This document shows, piece by piece, positions 25,094 through 33,118 of a stretch of 64,000 nucleotides of DNA. The stretch spans positions 5,579,501 through 5,643,500 of the forward strand of contig NZ_CP071139.1 of assembly GCF_017639205.1 (NCBI RefSeq), in the 5' to 3' direction. The stretch is from Streptomyces nojiriensis (lineage in GTDB: Bacteria; Actinomycetota; Actinomycetes; Streptomycetales; Streptomycetaceae). Numbering within the stretch: position 1 is the stretch's first letter; each line of letters begins with the position of its first letter. The position numbers and the translations under genes were made by a program. The notes beneath the pieces were generated by a model. The model was not told where the DNA came from. It saw nothing but the letters and a program-made list of their open reading frames with translations, and made no database searches.

Positions 25094-25105
25094 CTACGCG
25101 CGTAG
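25094..25105 (+). promoter_or_regulatory. Nucleoside-regulon palindrome in the deoC promoter
   Basis: Perfect CTACGCGCGTAG, one base before TATGCT (25107-25112). That -10-like box lies exactly -12 to -7 from GTG 25119, again predicting leaderless initiation. Because the operator precedes 25119, the in-frame GTG at 25083 is unlikely to be the real start. Confidence 0.75.
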
Positions 25106-25118
25106 ATATGCTCATCTG

Positions 25119-26087
25119 GTGACCATGCCCACCACCCTCACCGCATTCGCTGACGTGACGACGTCCGACAGTGCGCTGCGCCGCTTCCTGCACGGGCTGC
25201 CCGGCGTCGACGCTGTCGGCCTGGAGGCCCGCGCGGCCTCCCTCGGCACCCGTTCGATCAAGACGACGGCCAAGGCGTACGCCATCGACCTGGCCATCTC
25301 GATGATCGACCTGACGACGCTGGAAGGCGCGGACACCCCGGGCAAGGTCCGGGCGCTCTCCGCCAAGGCCGTCAATCCCGATCCGACCGACCGTACGACC
25401 CCGATGACGGCCGCCGTCTGTGTCTACCCCGACATGGTGGCCACGGCGAAGGCCGCGCTGAACGGCGCCGACGTCAAGATCGCCTCCGTCGCGACCGCCT
25501 TCCCGGCCGGCCGCGCCGCCCTGCCCGTCAAGCTCGCGGACACCCGTGACGCCGTCGCCGCCGGCGCCGACGAGATCGACATGGTCATCGACCGTGGCGC
25601 CTTCCTCGCCGGCCGCTACCTGGAGACGTACGAGCTGATCAAGGCCATCAAGGAGGCCTGCGTCCGCGAGGACGGCAGCGCCGCGCGCCTGAAGGTCATC
25701 TTCGAGACCGGTGAGCTGTCGACCTACGACAACATCCGCCGCGCCTCCTGGATCGGCATGCTGGCGGGCGCCGACTTCATCAAGACGTCGACCGGCAAGG
25801 TCGGGGTCAACGCCACTCCGGCGAACACCCTGCTCATGCTCGAGGCCGTACGCGACTTCCGCGCGCAGACTGGAATCCAGATCGGCGTGAAGCCGGCCGG
25901 CGGCATCCGCACCACCAAGGACGCGATCAAGTTCCTGGTCCTGGTCAACGAGACCGTGGGCGAGGACTGGCTGAGCAACCACTGGTTCCGCTTCGGCGCC
26001 TCCAGCCTGCTCAACGACCTGTTGATGCAGCGCCAGAAGCTGAGCACCGGCCGTTACTCCGGTCCCGACTACGTGACGGTGGACTGA
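25119..26087 (+). CDS. deoC: Deoxyribose-phosphate aldolase
   Basis: 322 residues. It cleaves 2-deoxyribose-5-phosphate to glyceraldehyde-3-phosphate and acetaldehyde by a Schiff base. The catalytic Lys lies in 'ADFIKTSTGKVG', with the second active-site Lys in 'GVKPAGGIRTTKDA' and the Asp in 'DEIDMVIDRGAFL'. The N-terminal ~70 residues precede the core, the longer type seen in actinobacteria and animals. The start is GTG 25119 (or ATG 25125), chosen because the operator occupies the upstream extension. Two aldehyde dehydrogenase genes follow within seven bases and probably oxidise the acetaldehyde formed. Confidence 0.95.
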   Translation: MTMPTTLTAFADVTTSDSALRRFLHGLPGVDAVGLEARAASLGTRSIKTTAKAYAIDLAISMIDLTTLEGADTPGKVRALSAKAVNPDPTDRTTPMTAAVCVYPDMVATAKAALNGADVKIASVATAFPAGRAALPVKLADTRDAVAAGADEIDMVIDRGAFLAGRYLETYELIKAIKEACVREDGSAARLKVIFETGELSTYDNIRRASWIGMLAGADFIKTSTGKVGVNATPANTLLMLEAVRDFRAQTGIQIGVKPAGGIRTTKDAIKFLVLVNETVGEDWLSNHWFRFGASSLLNDLLMQRQKLSTGRYSGPDYVTVD

Positions 26088-26092
26088 TCACC

Positions 26093-27529
26093 ATGGCATC
26101 TGTATTCGAGTACGCACCGGCTCCCGAGTCCCGCTCGGTCGTCGACATCGCCCCCTCCTACGGGCTCTTCATCGACGGTGAGTTCACCGACGCCGCTGAC
26201 GGCAAGGTCTTCAAGACCGTCTCGCCGAGCAGCGAGGAGGTCCTCGCCGAGGTCGCCCAGGCGGGCGCCGCCGACGTGGACCGCGCCGTCAAGGCCGCCC
26301 GCAAGGCCTTCGCCTCCTGGTCCGCGCTGCCGGGCTCCGAGCGCGCCAAGTACCTCTTCCGCATCGCCCGGATCATCCAGGAGCGCAGCCGCGAGCTCGC
26401 CGTCCTGGAGACCCTGGACAACGGCAAGCCGATCAAGGAGACCCGCGACGCGGACCTCCCCCTGGTCGCCGCGCACTTCTTCTACTACGCGGGCTGGGCC
26501 GACAAGCTCGACCACGCGGGCTACGGCCCGAACCCGCGCCCGCTCGGCGTGGCCGGCCAGGTCATCCCGTGGAACTTCCCGCTGCTGATGCTGGCCTGGA
26601 AGATCGCCCCGGCGCTCGCCACCGGCAACACCGTCGTGCTGAAGCCCGCCGAGACGACCCCCCTCTCCGCGCTGTTCTTCGCGGACATCTGCCGCCAGGC
26701 GGGCCTGCCCAAGGGTGTCGTCAACATCCTCACCGGCTACGGCGACGCGGGCGCGGCCCTCGTCGAGCACCCGGACGTCAACAAGGTCGCCTTCACCGGC
26801 TCGACCGCCGTGGGCAAGAAGATCGCCCGCCACGTCGCCGGCACCGACAAGAAGGTCACCCTGGAGCTGGGCGGCAAGGGCGCCAACATCGTCTTCGACG
26901 ACGCCCCCATCGACCAGGCCGTCGAGGGCATCGTCAACGGCATCTTCTTCAACCAGGGCCAGGTCTGCTGCGCGGGCTCCCGCCTGCTGGTCCAGGAGTC
27001 GATCCACGACGAGCTGCTGGACTCGCTCAAGCGCCGCCTCTCCACGCTGCGCCTGGGCGACCCGCTCGACAAGAACACCGACATCGGCGCGATCAACTCC
27101 GCCGAGCAGCTCGCCCGGATCACCGCGCTCGCGGAGACCGGCGAGGCCGAGGGCGCCGAGCGCTGGTCCCCGGCGTGCGAGCTTCCGTCCTCCGGCTACT
27201 GGTTCGCCCCGACGCTCTTCACGAACGTCACCCAGGCGCACACCGTCGCCCGTGACGAGATCTTCGGCCCGGTGCTGTCCGTGCTGACCTTCCGTACGCC
27301 CGACGAGGCCGTCGCCAAGGCCAACAACAGCCAGTACGGCCTGTCCGCCGGCATCTGGACGGAGAAGGGCTCGCGCATCCTCGCGGTCGCGAACCAGCTG
27401 CGCGCCGGCGTCGTCTGGGCCAACACGTTCAACAAGTTCGACCCGACCTCGCCCTTCGGCGGCTACAAGGAGTCGGGCTTCGGCCGCGAGGGCGGCCGCC
27501 ACGGCCTGGAGGGCTACCTCGATGTCTGA
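26093..27529 (+). CDS. Aldehyde dehydrogenase (catalytic subunit of a split ALDH16-like pair)
   Basis: 478 residues. The NAD-binding and catalytic motifs are intact: 'PWNFPLLMLAWKIAPALATGNTVVLKPAE', 'FTGSTAVGKK', general base Glu 258 in 'LELGGK', and nucleophile Cys at about 292 in 'GQVCCAGSR'. It starts six bases after the deoC stop and overlaps the next gene by eight bases. The neighbour is an ALDH fold lacking catalytic residues, the same pair of domains that is fused in ALDH16. Oxidation of acetaldehyde from DeoC is the natural role in this operon. Confidence 0.92.
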   Translation: MASVFEYAPAPESRSVVDIAPSYGLFIDGEFTDAADGKVFKTVSPSSEEVLAEVAQAGAADVDRAVKAARKAFASWSALPGSERAKYLFRIARIIQERSRELAVLETLDNGKPIKETRDADLPLVAAHFFYYAGWADKLDHAGYGPNPRPLGVAGQVIPWNFPLLMLAWKIAPALATGNTVVLKPAETTPLSALFFADICRQAGLPKGVVNILTGYGDAGAALVEHPDVNKVAFTGSTAVGKKIARHVAGTDKKVTLELGGKGANIVFDDAPIDQAVEGIVNGIFFNQGQVCCAGSRLLVQESIHDELLDSLKRRLSTLRLGDPLDKNTDIGAINSAEQLARITALAETGEAEGAERWSPACELPSSGYWFAPTLFTNVTQAHTVARDEIFGPVLSVLTFRTPDEAVAKANNSQYGLSAGIWTEKGSRILAVANQLRAGVVWANTFNKFDPTSPFGGYKESGFGREGGRHGLEGYLDV

Positions 27530-28424
27530 TCAGTCAGCGGCGTCCCGCCTGCATGTCTTCAAGACCTACAAGCTGTACGTCGGGGGCAAGTTCCCCCGCT
27601 CCGAGAGCGGCCGGGTGTACGAAGTGACGGACTCCAAGGGCAAGTGGCTGGCCAACGCCCCCCTGTCCTCCCGCAAGGACGCGCGTGACGCCGTCGTCGC
27701 GGCCCGCAAGGCCTTCGGCGGCTGGTCCGGCGCGACCGCGTACAACCGCGGGCAGATCCTCTACCGCATCGCCGAGATGCTGGAGGGCCGCCGCGAGCAG
27801 TTCGTCCGCGAGGTCGGCGAGGCCGAGGGCCTGTCGAAGTCGAAGGCCGGCGCGGTCGTCGACGCGGCCATCGACCGCTGGGTCTGGTACGCGGGCTGGA
27901 CCGACAAGATCGGCCAGATCGTGGGCGGGGCCAACCCGGTCGCGGGCCCGTTCTTCAACCTCTCCACCCCGGAGCCGACCGGTGTCGTCACGGTCGTCGC
28001 CCCGCAGGAGTCGTCCTTCCTGGGCCTGGTCTCGGTGATCGCCCCGGTGATCGCGACGGGCAACACGGCGGTCGTGATCGCCTCGGAGAAGGCGCCGCTG
28101 CCGGCCCTCTCCCTGGGCGAGGTGCTCGCCACCTCCGACCTGCCCGGCGGCGTGGTCAACATCCTGTCCGGCAAGGCCGGCGAGATGGGCCCGCACCTGG
28201 CGTCCCACCAGGACGTCAACGCGATCGACCTGGCCGGAGCCGATGCGGCGCTGGCCAAGGAGCTGGAGATCGCGGCGGCCGACAACCTCAAGCGCGTCCT
28301 GCGTCCACAGCCTGTGGACGACTGGAGCGCCGACCCGGGCACCTCCCGTATGACGGCGTTCCTGGAGACCAAGACCGTCTGGCACCCCACCGGGTCGCTG
28401 GGCGCGGGCGGCTCGTCCTACTAG
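27522..28424 (+). CDS. ALDH-fold pseudoenzyme lacking the catalytic domain (ALDH16 C-terminal-like)
   Basis: 300 residues, against about 480 for a full ALDH. It matches the N-terminal NAD-binding part ('YVGGKFPRSESGRVYEV', 'TGVVTVVAPQESSFLGLVSVIAPVIATGNTAVVIASEKAPLPALSLGEV', 'GGVVNILSGK'). After about residue 240 it diverges and has no catalytic Cys or Glu. It lacks a frameshift or premature stop signature and keeps normal codon use, so it is likely a maintained gene. It overlaps the catalytic partner by eight bases. I infer a structural partner subunit; a degraded enzyme is the alternative. Confidence 0.8.
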   Translation: MSDQSAASRLHVFKTYKLYVGGKFPRSESGRVYEVTDSKGKWLANAPLSSRKDARDAVVAARKAFGGWSGATAYNRGQILYRIAEMLEGRREQFVREVGEAEGLSKSKAGAVVDAAIDRWVWYAGWTDKIGQIVGGANPVAGPFFNLSTPEPTGVVTVVAPQESSFLGLVSVIAPVIATGNTAVVIASEKAPLPALSLGEVLATSDLPGGVVNILSGKAGEMGPHLASHQDVNAIDLAGADAALAKELEIAAADNLKRVLRPQPVDDWSADPGTSRMTAFLETKTVWHPTGSLGAGGSSY

Positions 28425-28454
28425 CCCTCCCGGGGCAGGCCCCGTACGAGACCG

Positions 28455-28487
28455 GGCCCCGGCAGCGTCCCCCGCGCTGCCGGGGCC
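28455..28487 (+). terminator. Terminator after the deoC operon
   Basis: GGCCCCGGCAGCG and CGCTGCCGGGGCC form a perfect 13-bp stem with a 7-base loop, followed by TTCTCGT. Confidence 0.85.
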
Positions 28488-28510
28488 TTCTCGTGCCCGC
28501 CACCCCGTGC

Positions 28511-28861
28511 CTACTTCTTCGGGAGCACCGGTCCGAGCAGCGAGGAGGCGGCGGCGGTCGGCAGCTCGCCGACGGAGGGCCCCTGGGTCAGGATTCCGGT
28601 GACCATGCCGGTCCCCACGGACGGGAAGTCGGCGACCTTCGTGGCGACGCCGTTGTCCAGCGGGTCCACGCCGGTGTGGGCGAGCGGGTTCACCTTGAGG
28701 TTCGCGATCGGGTCGGTGACCCCGGCCAGGGCCGCCGGGACGTCGAGTTCACCGGCCTGCGCGCCACCCGCGGCCATCGCCAGGGCCGCGCCGGCCATCG
28801 AGACGGTCAGTCCTGCGCTGCGGAGCCGGTTCGGAAGGGAAGGGGCTGCGTGACGTGCCAT
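28511..28861 (-). CDS. Small secreted protein, unknown function
   Basis: 116 residues with a long signal peptide ('NRLRSAGLTVSMAGAALAMAAGGAQA-GE', cleavage near 36). The mature protein has about 80 residues and repeats short 'VDPL/VNPL' segments, with no Cys. I recognise no family. It is convergent with the deoC operon terminator and divergent from the uridine-kinase-like gene. Confidence 0.7.
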   Translation of the reverse strand: MARHAAPSLPNRLRSAGLTVSMAGAALAMAAGGAQAGELDVPAALAGVTDPIANLKVNPLAHTGVDPLDNGVATKVADFPSVGTGMVTGILTQGPSVGELPTAAASSLLGPVLPKK

Positions 28862-28981
28862 GGAGATCCCGCCTGAGGTCGTGGTCGCGTGCGCACGCAG
28901 CGTAGTCGAGGTGTGTTCCTGGACACCAACCGGTCACCGGGAGGATCCCCTACCCGGGGGAATGGTTCAGACTGGTGTCCC

Positions 28982-29614
28982 GTGAGCTCCCCCTCTACTT
29001 CACCGACCCGCGTCGTTCTGCTGACCGGTCCGTCGGGCTCCGGAAAATCCTCGCTGGCCGCCCGATCGGGCCTGCCCGTGCTGCGCCTCGACGACTTCTA
29101 CAAGGAGGGCGTCGATCCGACCCTCCCGCTCGTCGACGGCAGTTCCGACATCGACTGGGACTCCCCGCTGTCCTGGGACGCGGACGCGGCGGTCGCCGCG
29201 ATCGCCGAACTGTGCGCGGCGGGGCGGACCGACGTCCCCGTCTACGACATCGCGACGAGCTCCCGCACGGGCACCGAGAGCCTCGACATCGCCCGCACCC
29301 CGCTGTTCATCGCGGAGGGCATCTTCGCCGCCGACGTGGCCGCCCGCTGCCAGGAGCTCGGCCTCCTCGCGGACGCCATCTGCCTGCGGGGGCGCCCCTC
29401 GACGACCTTCCGCCGCCGACTGGCCCGTGACCTGCGCGAAGGCCGCAAGTCGGTGCCGTTCCTGCTGCGCAGGGGCCTGCGGCTGATGCGCGCCGAACGC
29501 GGCATCGTGGCCCGCCATGTCGCCCTGGGCGCGCACGCCTGCGCCGGCGACGAGGCGCTCGGCCGCCTGGCGGCGGCCGCGGCGGGCCGCCACCGCACGG
29601 CGACCCCGGCGTAG
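28982..29614 (+). CDS. Uridine kinase-like P-loop nucleoside kinase
   Basis: 210 residues. A Walker A loop 'LLTGPSGSGKSSLA' stands near the N-terminus, followed by 'LRLDDFYKEG' (DDFY motif of uridine/cytidine kinases) and 'DWDSPLSWD'. The C-terminal part contains Arg-rich 'TFRRRLARDLREGRK', which resembles the lid that contacts ATP. It would phosphorylate uridine or cytidine, salvaging nucleosides for nucleotides rather than carbon. GTG 28982 is used; it has no clear ribosome-binding site. No regulon palindrome is found upstream, so it is not co-regulated by that route. Confidence 0.85.
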   Translation: MSSPSTSPTRVVLLTGPSGSGKSSLAARSGLPVLRLDDFYKEGVDPTLPLVDGSSDIDWDSPLSWDADAAVAAIAELCAAGRTDVPVYDIATSSRTGTESLDIARTPLFIAEGIFAADVAARCQELGLLADAICLRGRPSTTFRRRLARDLREGRKSVPFLLRRGLRLMRAERGIVARHVALGAHACAGDEALGRLAAAAAGRHRTATPA

Positions 29615-29624
29615 GGGGTTTTGC

Positions 29625-30599
29625 TCAGCGGCGGGACCAGCGGTCCGTCAGGGTGGTGATCGCGGCCGCGGCCCGGTCGAGGCCGCGGTCGTCGCCGCGG
29701 AGCGTCTTGTTCAGCTCGACGTGGAGGAAGCGGGACTGCCGGTCGGCGGCGGTCCTGCCCTGTTCGTTCTCCCGCCCGGCGAGCTTGCAGCGCGCGGAGT
29801 ACGCCGTGCAGACCTCCAGGCCGTCGCGCCGCAGCGCGGCGGTCAGTTGTTCCGCGTCCGCCAGGGCGCTGTCGCCGGCTCCCGTGGAGACCACCGCGTC
29901 GCGCCCGCGGAACGACTCGTCGGCGAACCCGTGCAGCTGGACCCCCGGCAGGTTCCGCCGTGCCAGCTCCTCCACCACGCCGTGGAAGACGGAGTCGTCG
30001 CGGTGCGCCACGTCCGCCGCCCCGTTCTCGCCCGCGTCGCGGTGGGCGCCCGCGAGCACCAGCACCCCGCCGGGTGCGCCGCGCAGCACCCGTGCCCCCA
30101 GGAGCTCGGTGCGGGAGTCGGCGACGGGGTGGGGGACCTGCACCGACCAGCGTGCGGGCCGGTCCAGGTCGACGTAGATCCGGCCCCAGCCGCGGCTGGT
30201 GTGGCCCGATTCACTCACCCCGTCCGCCACTTCGGCGTACCGGCGTCCGCCCGTGGCGTCCGTGACGGTACGGAGGGTGAAGTCGATCTGGGCGAAGCCG
30301 GTCCGCGCCGCTTCCTCATCGCCGTCGAGCAGGTGGGCGAACGCGCGGACGAAGGCCAGTCGTTCCTGGTCCGTGGGGGCGCGGTAGCCACCGTGCTCGC
30401 CGAAGCCGGCGGTGAAGCGGGCGATCCGCTGCTCCAGGCCGATGTCGGCGGAGCGCTGGGGAGCGGGACCGGCCGGACGGGCCGGCGGCACGCGTCCCGA
30501 GCTCACCGCCCAAAGGGTCAAAACGGCACAAAGAGAAATGAAGATGCCGCACAGAGCCGCAATCGTTATTCGCCTGGTCGGTGGAGCGCTCATAGTCAT
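29625..30599 (-). CDS. Membrane-anchored or secreted protein, poly-gamma-glutamate hydrolase-like (tentative)
   Basis: 324 residues. An N-terminal hydrophobic segment (about 10-33) exposes the rest outside the cell. Three stretches are reminiscent of the zinc poly-gamma-glutamate hydrolase family (PghP type): 'LVLAGAHRDAGENGA', 'VQLHGFADESFRGRDAVVSTG' and 'FLHVELNKTLR'. The likeness is by eye and partial. Context supports it: the PgsB/PgsC-like synthase operon is divergent, 203 bp away. The starts are ATG 30599 or 30593. If the family call is wrong, it remains an extracytoplasmic protein of unknown function. Confidence 0.5.
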   Translation of the reverse strand: MTMSAPPTRRITIAALCGIFISLCAVLTLWAVSSGRVPPARPAGPAPQRSADIGLEQRIARFTAGFGEHGGYRAPTDQERLAFVRAFAHLLDGDEEAARTGFAQIDFTLRTVTDATGGRRYAEVADGVSESGHTSRGWGRIYVDLDRPARWSVQVPHPVADSRTELLGARVLRGAPGGVLVLAGAHRDAGENGAADVAHRDDSVFHGVVEELARRNLPGVQLHGFADESFRGRDAVVSTGAGDSALADAEQLTAALRRDGLEVCTAYSARCKLAGRENEQGRTAADRQSRFLHVELNKTLRGDDRGLDRAAAAITTLTDRWSRR

Positions 30600-30802
30600 A
30601 CGAAAATAACGGAGTGATGACCTCCGGTTTCCGTCCCTCCGTTCCTCGTTCCGGCTCGCCCGCCACCGGGCCGCGCCGGCGGACCGGCCCACGCTGACCG
30701 GACGGACCGAAGCCCGCGCGGCACTGCCCGCGCACCGTAAGCCCAGATCATCACATTCCCTAGGCCGCACCGGCTCCAGGACAGAACGAAGAGGAGCCCG
30801 CG

Positions 30803-33112
30803 TTGGCCGCGTCGCGACCGAAGCGGCGGCACCGGACCCGCCGTCGGGCTGACATGTCGCTGCTGGGCGGCATCCGTCCGCCCATCGCCGCCCTGTCCGC
30901 CCTGCTGCTCGCCCTCGCCGCCCTCACCGCGTTCCAGCTCGGCCACGTGGGCCGGGAGAGCGTACCGCCGGCCGTTCTCACCTCCCAGCAGTACTTCGCG
31001 GAAGACGGCGCCATCGCCCTGCGCGCCTCCCTCGACGAGAGCATCACGGACATCGGCAGGACCGCCTCCCTGTTCGGCTCCGGCGAACCGGTCTCCCCCG
31101 ACTCCGTGCTCGACAAGCTCGGCAGCGTCTACCAGAAGTGGCGCGGCACGGCCGTGATCGAGATCAAGTCGGGCCGTCTGGAGGCGCAGCGCGGCGAGAA
31201 CCTCCCGCTGACCGCCCTCGACCTGACCGCGCTCGACGGGGAGTCCGGCCTCGCCCCCCGCATGGTCCGGCTGGAGAACGGCGAGACCCGCCTGCTCACC
31301 CTCGCCCTGCTGTCCTGGCCCGGCCGCCCCCAGCAGCTCCTGGTCGCCTCCAGCAGCCTGAAGGTCCCGGGCATCAGCCTGGGCCGCTCCCGCGCCATCG
31401 CCGTCCTCGACTCCTCGGGCCAGGTCCTCGGCAGCGACGGCGTCGGTGGTTCCGGGCAGGAGAAGAAGCAGCTCGCGAAGTTCGCGAAGACCGTCGCCGA
31501 GAAGGCCGCGCGGAACCCCCTCCAGGCCAAGGAGCCCGGCTCCGGCGGCTTCGCGGGCGTCAGCGGCAGCCTGCTCGGGGACTCCAAGGACGGTCGCCGC
31601 TCCGTGGCCGGCTACGCGAAGCTCACCGGCTCGCAGCCCGGTGTGGGCACCGACGCGAGCGCCCTCGGCCTCACCGTCGTCTCGTTCGTCGGCGTCGCCG
31701 AGGAACGCTCCGCCGCCGTCGACTCCTTCTTCTGGATCGCCGCGTCCGCCGCCCTGCTGGTGCTCGGCGCACTGGCCGTGGCCCTGCTCGTGACCACCGT
31801 GCAGCGTCCCCTGCTCCGGCTGTTCCTGGAGAGCCGCCGGATCGGCCGCGGCGACCTGAACCGGCCGGTCACCGTGCCGAAGTACGGCGAGGCGGCCCGC
31901 ATCGGCGCCGCCCTCGACCGCCTGCGCCGGCAGCTCCTCGGCGAGCCCGGAGCGCAGACCGGTGGTCCGCGCGCGGGCCGGCGCGCCCGGATCGGGACCC
32001 GCGCCCTCCTCGGGGTGTGCGGGGTCCTGCTCCTGGTGTGGTCGGCGCCGCTCCTGCTGACGCTCAACCGCGCGGGCGCCTCCGTCGCCGTACCCAAGAC
32101 GATCGTCGAGGACCAGCGCGAACGCACCGACACCCTGGCCGACCGGGTACGCCGCGCCCTCAACGAAGGACACGCCGACCTCACCTCCGTCGCCTCCGTC
32201 ATCAGCGACAAGACCACCCCGGCCGAGCTGACCAAACTGCTGGAGCGCACCCGGAACCAGCACGGACGCTACGAATCCCTGTACGTCCTGAAGGCCGACG
32301 GCACCGTCCTGGCCCGCGCCGGCGCCGCGCCCCACCACCCCGCCGGCAAGGGCCCCTCGAAGCACCCCGTGACCCTGGTCGACAGCGGCAACCGGCCGGT
32401 CATCACCGAGTACGCCGAGGCGACCGGCCTGGCCGGCGCCGCCGTGGTCGGCGAGCTGCGCATCGACTTCCTCAACGCCCTGCTCAAGCGGCCCGGCCTG
32501 GGCGAGGTCCGCGTCGTCGACGCGGAGCACCGGGTCGTCGGCGGCAACAACGGCTACCGGGCCTTCACCCCACTGTCGGACGCCGACCTCGACGCCCTGG
32601 TGAGCTCCGCCAACGACAAGAGCGGCGCGAACGACAAGGGCGACGCCGGCGACAAGTCGGACAAGGGCCCGCACGCCAAGAGCGCCCTGCTCCGCGACGG
32701 CGGCGTCGCCGTCGCCGCCGCGGCGCCGATGACCGGCGGCGGCGTGGCACAGCCCCTGGACTGGACCGTCGTCACCTGGCAGCCGGCCAAGGGCCTGGAG
32801 ATCCCCGCGTACACCACCCAGAACCGCACCGTCCTGGCCGGACTGCTCGGCCTCACGGGCGCCGTGGCCTGCCTCGGCTGGATCCACATCATCGTGGTGC
32901 GGCCGTTGCGCGACCTCGCCCGGCGCGCGGAGGCCCTGGCCGACGGCGACCGCCGCACCGTCGTCTACCCGACCCACCACGACGAGGTCGGCGCCGTCAC
33001 CCGCAGCCTCGAAGTCATCCGCCTGCAGCTGCTGGAGCAGCGCAAGCGGGACGCCGCCGGCGGCACCACCGGCCGGACGCCCGGCGGAGCCACCCCGGCC
33101 GGAAGGAACTGA
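30803..33112 (+). CDS. Membrane protein with two sensor-HAMP modules and no kinase domain
   Basis: 769 residues. Module 1 has a membrane segment near 30-50, an extracellular domain to about 305, a second segment near 310-335 and a HAMP domain ending 'RIGAALDRLRRQLLGE'. Module 2 repeats this with a segment near 395-415, an extracellular domain to about 665, a segment near 675-695, and a HAMP domain ending 'VGAVTRSLEVIRLQLLEQ'. The C-terminus stops there, with no histidine kinase, GGDEF, cyclase or methyl-accepting domain. TTG 30803 follows GAGGAGC at 30791-30797. It is the first gene of the PgsB/PgsC-like operon, replacing or accompanying PgsA; a scaffold or signal-coupling role is inferred. 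Confidence 0.85.
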   Translation: MAASRPKRRHRTRRRADMSLLGGIRPPIAALSALLLALAALTAFQLGHVGRESVPPAVLTSQQYFAEDGAIALRASLDESITDIGRTASLFGSGEPVSPDSVLDKLGSVYQKWRGTAVIEIKSGRLEAQRGENLPLTALDLTALDGESGLAPRMVRLENGETRLLTLALLSWPGRPQQLLVASSSLKVPGISLGRSRAIAVLDSSGQVLGSDGVGGSGQEKKQLAKFAKTVAEKAARNPLQAKEPGSGGFAGVSGSLLGDSKDGRRSVAGYAKLTGSQPGVGTDASALGLTVVSFVGVAEERSAAVDSFFWIAASAALLVLGALAVALLVTTVQRPLLRLFLESRRIGRGDLNRPVTVPKYGEAARIGAALDRLRRQLLGEPGAQTGGPRAGRRARIGTRALLGVCGVLLLVWSAPLLLTLNRAGASVAVPKTIVEDQRERTDTLADRVRRALNEGHADLTSVASVISDKTTPAELTKLLERTRNQHGRYESLYVLKADGTVLARAGAAPHHPAGKGPSKHPVTLVDSGNRPVITEYAEATGLAGAAVVGELRIDFLNALLKRPGLGEVRVVDAEHRVVGGNNGYRAFTPLSDADLDALVSSANDKSGANDKGDAGDKSDKGPHAKSALLRDGGVAVAAAAPMTGGGVAQPLDWTVVTWQPAKGLEIPAYTTQNRTVLAGLLGLTGAVACLGWIHIIVVRPLRDLARRAEALADGDRRTVVYPTHHDEVGAVTRSLEVIRLQLLEQRKRDAAGGTTGRTPGGATPAGRN

Positions 33113-33118
33113 TCCACC

